From: Armatimonadota bacterium
Lineage (GTDB): Bacteria; Sysuimicrobiota; Sysuimicrobiia; Sysuimicrobiales; Sysuimicrobiaceae
Length of the DNA stretch: 64,000 nucleotides
NCBI GenBank assembly: GCA_025060455.1
Contig: JANXBY010000021.1
Location: 1 to 64,000, forward strand
Direction: 5' to 3'
Shown here: piece after piece, positions 56,907-64,000 of the stretch
Layout: the number at the start of each line of letters is the position of its first letter
Position numbering within the stretch: the first letter of the stretch is position 1
Made by a program: the position numbers and the translations under genes
Notes under the pieces: generated by a model
The model's input: the letters and a program-made list of their open reading frames with translations, nothing else
Told to the model about the DNA's origin: nothing
Database searches by the model: none

Positions 56907-57746
56907 CCGAACTGGCACCGCCCCGGGGCTGGCCGTCAGCTCGTCCAGCAGCCCTCGGAGGTGCCGGGCCGCCTGCCGGGCCGCCTGCTCCGGGGAGGGC
57001 TGCTGCCGGCACTCCACGGTCGCCCACCCTCTGTAGCCCACGGCCGCCAGTACCGCCAACACGTCGCGCAAAGGTAGGTGACCCCAGCCTGGAGCCAGCC
57101 GGTTGCTGTCACACACGTGGACGTGCGCCAGCAACCCTGCGGACCACGCTGCCGCGAACGCCCCAGGGATCGAAACATCGCCGAGGTGTACGTGGTAGAC
57201 ATCCAGCATGAGCCGTAGGCCCGGCTGCCCGACCTGCCGGACCCACTGGATCCCCTCCGCCGTGGTGTTCACCGAGTCCAGCTCGTGGTGGTTCACGGGC
57301 TCTAGCACCAGGTATGTCCCCCGTGTCTGCGCGTACTGGGCGAGCTCGGCCAGCGCGTCCCGCGCGCGACGCCCGGCGTCGGGGTCACCCCCCATCGGGC
57401 CTCGGAGTCGGCCCACGTTGACCGGGACGCCGAGAGCGGCCGCGAGGTCCACGATGCCCCGGGTGCGAGCCAACGCCAACTCTCTCACGTGCGGGTCGCG
57501 GGCAGACAGCGACAAGCCGTCCCTCCCGTACACCTCCCCCGTGCACACGGCAGCGGCAGCCAACCCCGCGTCCGCGAGACAGGAGGTGAGCTTCACTGGA
57601 TCGAGCGCCTCGGGCTCGACCACGTACAGCTCCACGCCGTCAAACCCCGCCGCCCGCACCCCGTCCAGGACCCCAGGCCACGGCCCGCACCAAGCCAGGA
57701 TGGGTGTTCCACCGTCAGGGGCTGCTACCGTGTAGGCCAGTCGCAT
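56853..57746 (-). CDS. TIM-barrel sugar isomerase/epimerase (AP endonuclease 2 fold)
   Basis: A 297-residue Xyl/AP-endonuclease-2-like barrel. Expected metal ligands are Glu in LVLEPVNHHELDS near 150, Asp/His in LMLDVYHVHLGDV near 184, His in AHVHVCDSNR near 212 and Glu in ATVECRQQ near 247. Members include hydroxypyruvate isomerase, tagatose epimerase and IolE/IolI-type enzymes. ATG 57746 was chosen; an in-frame GTG at 57752 directly follows the TctA-type stop. It is the last gene of the cupin-transporter operon. Confidence 0.87.
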   Translation of the reverse strand: MRLAYTVAAPDGGTPILAWCGPWPGVLDGVRAAGFDGVELYVVEPEALDPVKLTSCLADAGLAAAAVCTGEVYGRDGLSLSARDPHVRELALARTRGIVDLAAALGVPVNVGRLRGPMGGDPDAGRRARDALAELAQYAQTRGTYLVLEPVNHHELDSVNTTAEGIQWVRQVGQPGLRLMLDVYHVHLGDVSIPGAFAAAWSAGLLAHVHVCDSNRLAPGWGHLPLRDVLAVLAAVGYRGWATVECRQQPSPEQAARQAARHLRGLLDELTASPGAVPVRSEADPGQLKEGTHPRDG

Positions 57747-57752
57747 GACCAC

Positions 57753-59267
57753 TCAAGCAAGGGCGGGCCGCCGCTGACGGTCCCAGAGCCGTCTGACCCA
57801 CGCCCCCACGGCCGTCCGGCTCAACACCGTGACCAACACCAGACCGACGAGGACGGCGGAGATGGGCCGCGTCAAGAACGGCGTGACCTCCCCACCGGCC
57901 AGGGACAGCCCCCGGCGGAGATTGTCGTCCGCCATGGGACCCAGGATGAACCCAAGAACCAAAGGGGCGACGGGGTACCCCATCTCCCGGAGCGCGAAGC
58001 CCAGCACGCCGAACGCCAGCATCACCCATACGTCGAACAGACGGGCAGAAATCGCGAAACTCCCCACCACGCACAGGACGAAGACCACGGGCATCAATGC
58101 CTCCCTGGGGATGAGGAGGATTCGGACCATGGGGCGGACCAGCGTCAGGCTCAGAACGAACACGGCCAACGTGGCCAGTAGGAACAGGGCCACCACCTGC
58201 CAGATTGTCTCCGGGTGCTGCAGGACCAGCAGCGGTCCTGGCTTCAGTCCGTGGATGGTTAGGGCCGCCAGCAGTACCGCCGCGGGAGCGCTCCCCGGGA
58301 CTCCCAGCGTCAGTACAGGGATGCAGGCCCCCCCGATGCACGCATTGTCTCCGGTCTCGGCTGCGATGAGACCCTCCACCGACCCCTTTCCGAACCACTC
58401 AGGGTGGCGGCTCGTCCTCCGGGCGACGTCGTACGAAACCCACGAGGCGATGTCTTCCCCGACGCCCGGCACGATGCCCACAAAGGTCCCGATGAGCCCC
58501 GACCGCAGTATGTGCCACCGGTGTCGCAGCACCTCCCGGACCCGCGGGAGCACCCGTTCCAGCCGTGTGTGGATCACGATCCGCTCGCTCCGTCGGAGCA
58601 CCGTGAGCATCTCCGACACACCGTAGGCTCCCACCAACACCGGGATCAAGGCGAATCCGGCCTGCAGCTCCACCCGCCCCAGCGTGAACCGAGGGTATGC
58701 GTGGATTCCATCCTGGCCTACCGTGGCCAGGAGCAATCCGAGAGTGCCTGCGAGCCATCCCTTAATCGGATCCTCGCCCCCGGTAAGACTCCCTGCGATC
58801 ACCACTCCGAACACCGCCAGCCAGAAGAACTCCCACGTTCCGAAGTTCAGGGCCACCTGTCCCAGTAGTGGGGCGAACAGCGCCAGCATCGCCACCCCGA
58901 ACAGGGTACCCAGGGTGGATGCGGTCACCGCGAGCCCGATGGCCTCCGCAGCCCGCCCCTGCATCGCCAAGGGGAAGCCGTCCAGACAGACCGCCGCCTG
59001 GGCGGGCGTCCCGGGGATGTTGAGGAGCACGGCGGATCGGCTGCCCCCCGTAATGGCACCCACATAGGCGCCCAGCAGGACCGCCACCGCCTGGCTAGCG
59101 GGTAGCGAGAAGGTCAGGCCGGTCAGTAAAGACATGGCCATGGTGGCGGTCAATCCCGGCAGCATCCCGAAAATGATTCCCACCTGGGCCCCGATCAGCA
59201 CCAGGACGAGAATCCGCGGATCTGTCACAAGTGCTGCCAGCTCCGACAGGAACGCCAGCGGGTTCAC
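57753..59267 (-). CDS. tctA: Tripartite tricarboxylate transporter, large membrane subunit
   Basis: A 504-residue membrane protein with about twelve helices. TctA motifs are GIIFGMLPGLTATMAMSLL near residue 30, GGSRSAVLLNIPGTPAQAA near 73 and the second repeat with GVGEDIASWVSYDVARR near 250 and GIPVLTLGVPGSAPAAVLL-type loop near 305. It forms the ion-driven channel of the TctABC importer. GTG start overlaps the tctB-type stop by four bases. Confidence 0.93.
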   Translation of the reverse strand: MNPLAFLSELAALVTDPRILVLVLIGAQVGIIFGMLPGLTATMAMSLLTGLTFSLPASQAVAVLLGAYVGAITGGSRSAVLLNIPGTPAQAAVCLDGFPLAMQGRAAEAIGLAVTASTLGTLFGVAMLALFAPLLGQVALNFGTWEFFWLAVFGVVIAGSLTGGEDPIKGWLAGTLGLLLATVGQDGIHAYPRFTLGRVELQAGFALIPVLVGAYGVSEMLTVLRRSERIVIHTRLERVLPRVREVLRHRWHILRSGLIGTFVGIVPGVGEDIASWVSYDVARRTSRHPEWFGKGSVEGLIAAETGDNACIGGACIPVLTLGVPGSAPAAVLLAALTIHGLKPGPLLVLQHPETIWQVVALFLLATLAVFVLSLTLVRPMVRILLIPREALMPVVFVLCVVGSFAISARLFDVWVMLAFGVLGFALREMGYPVAPLVLGFILGPMADDNLRRGLSLAGGEVTPFLTRPISAVLVGLVLVTVLSRTAVGAWVRRLWDRQRRPALA

Positions 59268-59746
59268 GGCAGGGGGATGAAGAACAGCTGTCCGAACACC
59301 ACCACGACTGCCACTGCGCTCAAGACGGCCAAGACCCCTGCCCGCAGGGGATCCGCCCCGCGGAAGGCCACAGTCATCCCGAATACAAAGGCGAACACCA
59401 GGAGACTAAACGGCACGCGTCCCATCAGACCGACGAACGCCACGCACAATGCCAGCGCTCCCCCCACCCGGCCCACACCCCAGGCGTGCACTTTGTCCAG
59501 ATCCCAACCCAACCCGACCTGCCTGGCCCGCCGGAGGGATCTCACCAGGAGGATCGCGGCCTGGAAGAGCAGAGCCATAGCCAGCAGGGCGGGTGTCAGG
59601 CCGGGGTTGTCGTACCAAGTCCAGAGGGCGCTGGCGCTGGGAATTCTCAGGGCGCCGCGAAGGAACCCGACACCCAACCCGATGAGGCCCACCGCCGTGA
59701 GGGCATCTGCCAGCGGAGCCGTGGTGCCGGCGCCTCTCGTTGCCAC
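59264..59746 (-). CDS. tctB: Tripartite tricarboxylate transporter, small membrane subunit
   Basis: A 160-residue protein with four hydrophobic helices, as in TctB. No sharp motif exists for this subunit; the assignment rests on size, topology (ADALTAVGLIGLGVGFL opening, GRVPFSLLVFAFVFGMT third helix) and its place between tctC and tctA. GTG 59746 follows GGGGAGGACGT. Confidence 0.87.
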   Translation of the reverse strand: MATRGAGTTAPLADALTAVGLIGLGVGFLRGALRIPSASALWTWYDNPGLTPALLAMALLFQAAILLVRSLRRARQVGLGWDLDKVHAWGVGRVGGALALCVAFVGLMGRVPFSLLVFAFVFGMTVAFRGADPLRAGVLAVLSAVAVVVVFGQLFFIPLP

Positions 59747-59762
59747 ACGTCCTCCCCGAGCC

Positions 59763-60764
59763 TCACGGCCTGGGAATCCCCAGCTCCGTGGGCGACTTTT
59801 TCGCAAGCCCGGCCTCGTACAGGGTCCAAGCCACCCGTCGCGCCTTCTGCTCTGTGGCCTCCGTCGCCTGCCGGCCCGCCAGGCTCACCGCCACGACTCC
59901 GTTCTGGCGGGCAAACAGCCGCACCGCGGGTGCCTCCGACGCGGGCCGGAAGGCTCCCTCGATGGCCGTGACGATGTCGGCAGGCGTGTCCTTCGGCACC
60001 ATCAGGCCGAAGTAGGACCCCGTGTCGGGGAAGTTCGGGATCACCTGGGTAATGGATGGGATGGTTCCGTATCCCTCGATGGTCAGCGGGCTCCGGGACA
60101 TCACCGCCAGCGCCCGGAGGCGGCCCGCCTTTAGCATCTCCGCCACCTCCATGGACAGCTGCATCACGGCCTCTACTTCTCCCTGCACCGCGGCGATCAC
60201 AGCCGGTGCCCCGCCTGCGTACGGCACGTGCCGGTAAGTAACCCCTACCGCCAGCCGGAAGGTTTCCGCGCCTAAGTGGCCCGAACTCCCGGCGCCTGCG
60301 GAAGAGACCCGGATGGCCCCGGGCCGGGCGCGCATGGCCTCTGCCAGATCCCGAAGGGTCCGGTAGGGCGAGTTGGCAGGTACGGCGATCACGTTCGGCG
60401 CGTAGAGGACGTAAAAGTAAAGCCAATCGCGGTGCGTGATGTCCAGTTGCCCGAGGACCGGGTAGCTGATCACTGCCGTACTCGAGTTCGCGGCCCACGT
60501 GTAGCCGTCCCGCGGCCGATCCCACACCTCTTTCATTCCGATGGATCCTCCGGCGCCCGGCGTGTTGACGATCACGATTCGCTGGCCCAAAAACCGTTCC
60601 ATCTGGCTGCCGAGGATCCGTGCGGTCATATCCGTGGACCCCCCCGCGGGCCACGGCACCACGACGGTGACCGGCCGGGCGGGACGCCAGCCGGCACTCC
60701 CGTACGCGACCCCGGCACCCAGGGTGGCCACAAACAACGCGATCAAAGCTGCCCGCTTGGTCAT
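59763..60764 (-). CDS. tctC: Tripartite tricarboxylate transporter, binding protein
   Basis: A 333-residue periplasmic-type solute-binding protein of the TctC/Bug family. Signal peptide LIALFVATLGAGVAYGSAG. Ligand-loop motifs are VPWPAGGSTDMTARIL near 38 and VVNTPGAGGSIGM near 65, which bind carboxylates. No lipobox is evident. ATG start overlaps the cupin gene stop by four bases. The substrate is probably a carboxylate-bearing sugar derivative, given the neighbours. Confidence 0.92.
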   Translation of the reverse strand: MTKRAALIALFVATLGAGVAYGSAGWRPARPVTVVVPWPAGGSTDMTARILGSQMERFLGQRIVIVNTPGAGGSIGMKEVWDRPRDGYTWAANSSTAVISYPVLGQLDITHRDWLYFYVLYAPNVIAVPANSPYRTLRDLAEAMRARPGAIRVSSAGAGSSGHLGAETFRLAVGVTYRHVPYAGGAPAVIAAVQGEVEAVMQLSMEVAEMLKAGRLRALAVMSRSPLTIEGYGTIPSITQVIPNFPDTGSYFGLMVPKDTPADIVTAIEGAFRPASEAPAVRLFARQNGVVAVSLAGRQATEATEQKARRVAWTLYEAGLAKKSPTELGIPRP

Positions 60765-61153
60765 CCGCGACCCCCTCCTTCCCGGCGCTCCTCCTCCCAA
60801 TGCGCGACCAACGTGGCCGGCGAGTACACGAACATCAAGATGACGTCTTCCTGCCCCGGGTTGGTGAGCTCGTGTGGGACGTTCGGCGGCAGGTAGACGG
60901 CAGTCCCCTCGGTCACCTCGAAGCTCCGATCGCCCACGCTCATCCTCGCGATGCCCTTCAAGATCACGTAGACTTCCTCGTTCTCGTGGGCGTGACGCGG
61001 GATCCCGCCCCCCGGATAGATTTGGCTGTGGCCCATCACGAAGTTCCGGGCCGGCAGCCCCGCGAGGCCTGCGAACACCCGTGTCCTGCGTCCCGCAGGG
61101 AACTCCCACCCCTCAACTTCGTGGATCCGGATCCGCGTCGGCTCAGCCTCCAA
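60761..61153 (-). CDS. Cupin-domain protein
   Basis: A 130-residue single cupin. The first motif is GGGIPRHAHENEEVYVILKG near residue 47, with His, His, Glu ligands, and the second is LPPNVPHELTNPG near 92, with the third His. Such proteins are isomerases, dioxygenases or ligand-binding modules. TTG 61153 was chosen because AGGAGGTG lies six bases upstream; the longer frame from 61207 would cover the operator. First gene of the cupin-tctCBA-isomerase operon. Confidence 0.85.
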   Translation of the reverse strand: MEAEPTRIRIHEVEGWEFPAGRRTRVFAGLAGLPARNFVMGHSQIYPGGGIPRHAHENEEVYVILKGIARMSVGDRSFEVTEGTAVYLPPNVPHELTNPGQEDVILMFVYSPATLVAHWEEERREGGGRG

Positions 61154-61182
61154 CCCGCACCTCCTACCCCTCGGCCTTGTCA

Positions 61183-61194
61183 GAAAACGCTTTC
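61183..61194. promoter_or_regulatory. LacI-type operator candidate 3
   Basis: GAAAACGCTTTC, with outer A and T giving a 14-base near-perfect palindrome with a central CG, as in classical LacI/CcpA-type operators. It lies 30 bases before the cupin start codon. Confidence 0.6.
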
Positions 61195-61231
61195 TACACC
61201 CGTCCACGGACTCCTTCCCCTGGTAAGGCCG

Positions 61232-62689
61232 TTAGGTCGCTGGCCGCCACCGCAGGTCGGGATGGCGGGCGGCCCGGACCTCGTCCAGGCGACCCACCGG
61301 GGTGGTGTGGGGCGCGGTTCGCACCGTCTCCGGGTCCGTCTCGCACTCCCGGTTGATGGCTACCATGGCCTGCACGAACTCCTCCAGGGTCTGCAGGCTC
61401 TCGGTTTCCGTGGGCTCCACCATGATGGCCTCCTCCACGATGAGGGGGAAGTACACCGTGGGGGCGTGGAAGCCGTAGTCCAGCAGGCGCTTGGCGATGT
61501 CCCGCGTGGTCACCCCGCTCCTGCGCTTCTGCCGGACCCCTGAAGCCACGAACTCGTGCTTGCAGACTCGGTCGTAGGGGATGTCGTAGTACGGCGCCAG
61601 CCGAACCCGTAAGTAGTTGGCGTGCAGCACCGCGTGTTCCGCCACCGCCCGCAGCCCCTCCGCGCCGAGCGTACGGATGTACGCGTACGCGCGCACCAGG
61701 TTGGCGAAGTTACCGTAAAACGCCCGCACCCGGCCGACGGAGTGGGGCCGGTCGAAGTCCAGGCGGTACCGGTCGCCCTCCCGGACCACCACGGGCACGG
61801 GAAGGAACGGCTCCAAGTGCGACTTCACCGCCACCACCCCGGCGCCCGGGCCGCCGCCCCCGTGCGGGGTGGAGAACGTCTTGTGCAGGTTCATGTGCAT
61901 CACGTCGAAACCCTGGTCCCCGGGGCGGGTGATCCCCACCATGGCGTTGAAGTTGGCGCCGTCCAGGTACATCTGCGCGCCCACCGCGTGCACGCGCTCG
62001 GCGATGCGATCCACCTGCTCTTCGAACAGGCCCAGGGTGTTGGGGTTGGTGAGCATGAGCGCCGCGGTCCGTTCGTCCAGCTCCCCCTCTAGGGCCCCCA
62101 GGTCCAGGTTGCCCCGGGCGTCGGACCGCACGGTGACCACCTCGTAGCCCACCATGGCGGCGGTGGCCGGGTTGGTGCCGTGCGCGGAGTCCGGCACGAT
62201 CACCCGGGTCCGCCGCTCGCCCCGGGACTCGAAGTACGCGCGGACCATCAACAGGCCCACCAGCTCCCCGTGGGCGCCTGCGGCGGGCTGGAAGGTGACC
62301 GCGTCCATCCCTGACAGCTCCCGCAGCTCCTCGCCCAGTTCCCACAGGAGCTGCAGCGCGCCCTGGACCAGCTCCTCCGGGGTGTAAGGATGTAGGCGGC
62401 TGAACCCCGGGAACCGGGCTACCTCCTCGTGCAGCTTCGGGTTGTACTTCATGGTGCACGAGCCGAGCGGGTAGAACCCCTCGTCGATGGAGAAGTTCCG
62501 GTGGCTGAGGCGCGTGTAGTGGCGGATCACGTCCAGCTCGCTCACCTCCGGCAGGGCTGGAGGCTGCGTCCGCAGGAGGTGAGCTGGCAGCATCTCCTCC
62601 AGGGGGCGCGGCGGCACATCGGGCTCCGGGAGCCCGAACCCGCGGCGCCCCGGAACGCTGCGCTCGAAGATCAACGGGAAGTCCTTCAC
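61232..62689 (-). CDS. gcvPB: Glycine dehydrogenase (decarboxylating), subunit 2
   Basis: A 485-residue PLP subunit of the two-part glycine decarboxylase. The PLP Lys lies in [20 protein letters not shown] near residue 270. [12 protein letters not shown] near 74, [16 protein letters not shown] near 170 and [12 protein letters not shown] near 240 are typical. It catalyses glycine decarboxylation with the H protein. GTG start overlaps the gcvPA stop by four bases. No GcvT or GcvH is in view. Confidence 0.95.
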   Translation of the reverse strand: MKDFPLIFERSVPGRRGFGLPEPDVPPRPLEEMLPAHLLRTQPPALPEVSELDVIRHYTRLSHRNFSIDEGFYPLGSCTMKYNPKLHEEVARFPGFSRLHPYTPEELVQGALQLLWELGEELRELSGMDAVTFQPAAGAHGELVGLLMVRAYFESRGERRTRVIVPDSAHGTNPATAAMVGYEVVTVRSDARGNLDLGALEGELDERTAALMLTNPNTLGLFEEQVDRIAERVHAVGAQMYLDGANFNAMVGITRPGDQGFDVMHMNLHKTFSTPHGGGGPGAGVVAVKSHLEPFLPVPVVVREGDRYRLDFDRPHSVGRVRAFYGNFANLVRAYAYIRTLGAEGLRAVAEHAVLHANYLRVRLAPYYDIPYDRVCKHEFVASGVRQKRRSGVTTRDIAKRLLDYGFHAPTVYFPLIVEEAIMVEPTETESLQTLEEFVQAMVAINRECETDPETVRTAPHTTPVGRLDEVRAARHPDLRWRPAT

Positions 62690-64000
62690 ACCCGGCCTCC
62701 CACTACCCGCCGGCGCGCCACGCGCGCCAGGGCTTCTACGAACCCGTCCAGCTCGTCTCGCGTTCGAGTCTCCGTGGCGCACACCAGAAGGTGACTGGCC
62801 ATGCCGCGGTAGAAGCGGCCGAGGGGAATGCCCGCGAGGAAGCCTTCCCGGGCCAGCGCCCGCACTACCGCGGCGGCTGGCCGCGGGGTCCGGACCACGA
62901 ACTCGTGGAACGTGGGCGTCCGGAACGGGAGGTGGAAGCCGTCCAGCTGGGCCAGGCGCGCTTTGAGGTAGTGGGCCTTTCGCACACACAGCTCCGCTAC
63001 CTGGCGCACGCCCTGGGGCCCCAGCAGGCTCAGGTACACCGCCGCCGCCAGCGCGTTGAGGGCTTCGTTGGTGCAGATGTTGCTGGTGGCCTTCTCCCGC
63101 CGGATGTGCTGCTCCCGGGTCTGCAGGGTCAGCACGAACCCCCGCCGACCGTGCCGGTCCACCGTGGCGCCCACCAGCCTGCCCGGCATGCGCCGCACGA
63201 ACTGCTGGCGCGTGGCGATGATGCCCAAGTACGGACCCCCGAAGTTCAGCGGGTTGCCCAGGGCCTGGCCCTCCGCGGCCACGATGTCCGCGCCCAGGAC
63301 CCCCGGGGGCTCCAGCAGGCCGTAGGCGAGGGGGTCGGCGCACGCCACCACCAGGAGGGCACCCACCCGGTGGCAGACCTCGGCCCACCCGCGCACGTCC
63401 TCCAGGCAGCCGAAGAAGTTGGGGTGCTGCACCACCACTGCCGCCGTCCGCCCGTCCACCGCCCGGCCGTCCGGCGGTGTCGCTCCGTCCTCGTGCCGCA
63501 GCTCCGTCACCCGGATGCCCAGCGGCTCCGTGTACGTGCGCAGGACCTGGCGGTACTCCGGGTGCACCGCCTGGCTGGTGACCACCCGGTCGCGGCCCGT
63601 GAGGTCCCTGGCCATGACCACGGCCTCCCCCAGAGCAGAAGCGCCGTCGTACATGGAGGCGTTCGCCACCTCCATCCCGAGCAGGGCGCAGACCATGGTC
63701 TGGTACTCGTAGGTGGCCTGCAGCTCCCCCTGCATGATCTCCGCCTGGTAGGGGGTGTAGGCGGTCAGGAACTCGCCGCGCCCTACCAGCTGCCACACCG
63801 CGGGGGGAATGAAGTGATCATACGCCCCCGCGCCCGCGAAGCAGACGAGGCGATCCGCATGGCCGTTGCGATCCGCCAGCGCCCTGAGGTAACGGAGGAC
63901 CTCCATGTCGCTGAGGGCTGGGCGCAGCCGCAGGGGCCGGCGCAGCCGCACCCGCTCAGGCACGTCCGCGAACAGCTCTTCCACGGAGCGCACACCGATG
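62686..64000 (-). CDS. gcvPA: Glycine dehydrogenase (decarboxylating), subunit 1 (5' truncated)
   Basis: The reading frame is still open at the window edge, with [15 protein letters not shown] running in from outside. In GcvPA this segment is normally preceded by some 15-20 residues, so the true start is beyond base 64000. The rest is a standard subunit: [18 protein letters not shown] near the start, [20 protein letters not shown], and [16 protein letters not shown] near the middle. It pairs with gcvPB. Confidence 0.94.
   Translation of the reverse strand, partial: IGVRSVEELFADVPERVRLRRPLRLRPALSDMEVLRYLRALADRNGHADRLVCFAGAGAYDHFIPPAVWQLVGRGEFLTAYTPYQAEIMQGELQATYEYQTMVCALLGMEVANASMYDGASALGEAVVMARDLTGRDRVVTSQAVHPEYRQVLRTYTEPLGIRVTELRHEDGATPPDGRAVDGRTAAVVVQHPNFFGCLEDVRGWAEVCHRVGALLVVACADPLAYGLLEPPGVLGADIVAAEGQALGNPLNFGGPYLGIIATRQQFVRRMPGRLVGATVDRHGRRGFVLTLQTREQHIRREKATSNICTNEALNALAAAVYLSLLGPQGVRQVAELCVRKAHYLKARLAQLDGFHLPFRTPTFHEFVVRTPRPAAAVVRALAREGFLAGIPLGRFYRGMASHLLVCATETRTRDELDGFVEALARVARRRVVGGRV

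Noticed and set aside
61154-61207. Longer cupin frame from 61207
   Set aside because: It would place the LacI-type operator inside coding DNA; TTG 61153 has an ideal ribosome site.

Overview
The window is bacterial chromosome, very GC-rich and densely coding. Most genes start with GTG or ATG behind strong GGAGG-type ribosome sites, and many neighbours overlap by 1-4 bases. The tRNA genes encode their own CCA. There is a full-length SRP RNA with an Alu domain, as in Bacillus, Clostridia and several thermophile phyla but not in Proteobacteria. Glycine decarboxylase is split into two subunits and a ferredoxin-dependent 2-oxoacid oxidoreductase is present. Together these suggest a GC-rich Terrabacteria-type lineage, possibly thermophilic (a Thermaerobacter/Symbiobacterium-like Firmicute or an Armatimonadota/CSP1-3-like group). 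The phylum cannot be fixed from the sequence alone. I see no IS element, prophage or CRISPR array.

1-6 kb: end of an HD-GYP protein, a DUF5317 membrane protein, and a minus-strand operon of two glycosyltransferases, an MBL hydrolase and glycerate kinase, then tRNA-Gly. 6-13.5 kb: GlcD-type oxidase, an orphan GlnQ-type ATPase, and a metal-uptake operon (DtxR repressor, lipoprotein, ATPase, and a permease fused to a second DtxR-like repressor). 13.5-19.4 kb: 2-oxoacid:ferredoxin oxidoreductase, a frameshifted exported gene, pterin dehydratase, an AhpD-like protein, an AcuC-like deacetylase and a cold-shock protein. 19.4-31 kb: methyltransferase, a soluble LytS/LytT pair facing a Cys-rich peptide and isocitrate lyase with a candidate LytTR site between them, a Ski2-like helicase, a TGS GTPase, a hybrid histidine kinase and an odd IDH-family enzyme. 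31-38.3 kb: AI-2E exporter family protein, tRNA-Asn, a degenerate PilB-like protein with two PilT ATPases, two adjacent decayed genes (TPR and DoxX), and a histone-H1-like protein.

38-52 kb is mostly housekeeping: Ndk, Nth, a nitrilase-fold protein lacking its catalytic Cys, an aminopeptidase P relative, tRNA-Arg, an RNase-H-like relic, a threonine-dehydratase-like enzyme, DUF72, SRP RNA, a CPBP protease, dnaX-ybaB-recR, a YkuK-family protein and an HD-GYP receptor. 52.3-61.2 kb is a catabolic cluster: LacI regulator, enolase-superfamily enzyme, Gfo/Idh/MocA dehydrogenase, DUF993 protein, TIM-barrel isomerase, a TctCBA tripartite tricarboxylate transporter and a cupin, with GAAA-N3/4-TTTC operator-like sites in both of its control regions. 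The window ends in gcvPB and the truncated gcvPA.

The strongest leads are the permease-repressor fusion, the LytTR site in front of the isocitrate lyase gene, the Cys-less nitrilase, the pseudo-PilB beside two intact PilT proteins, and the LacI-controlled catabolic cluster.
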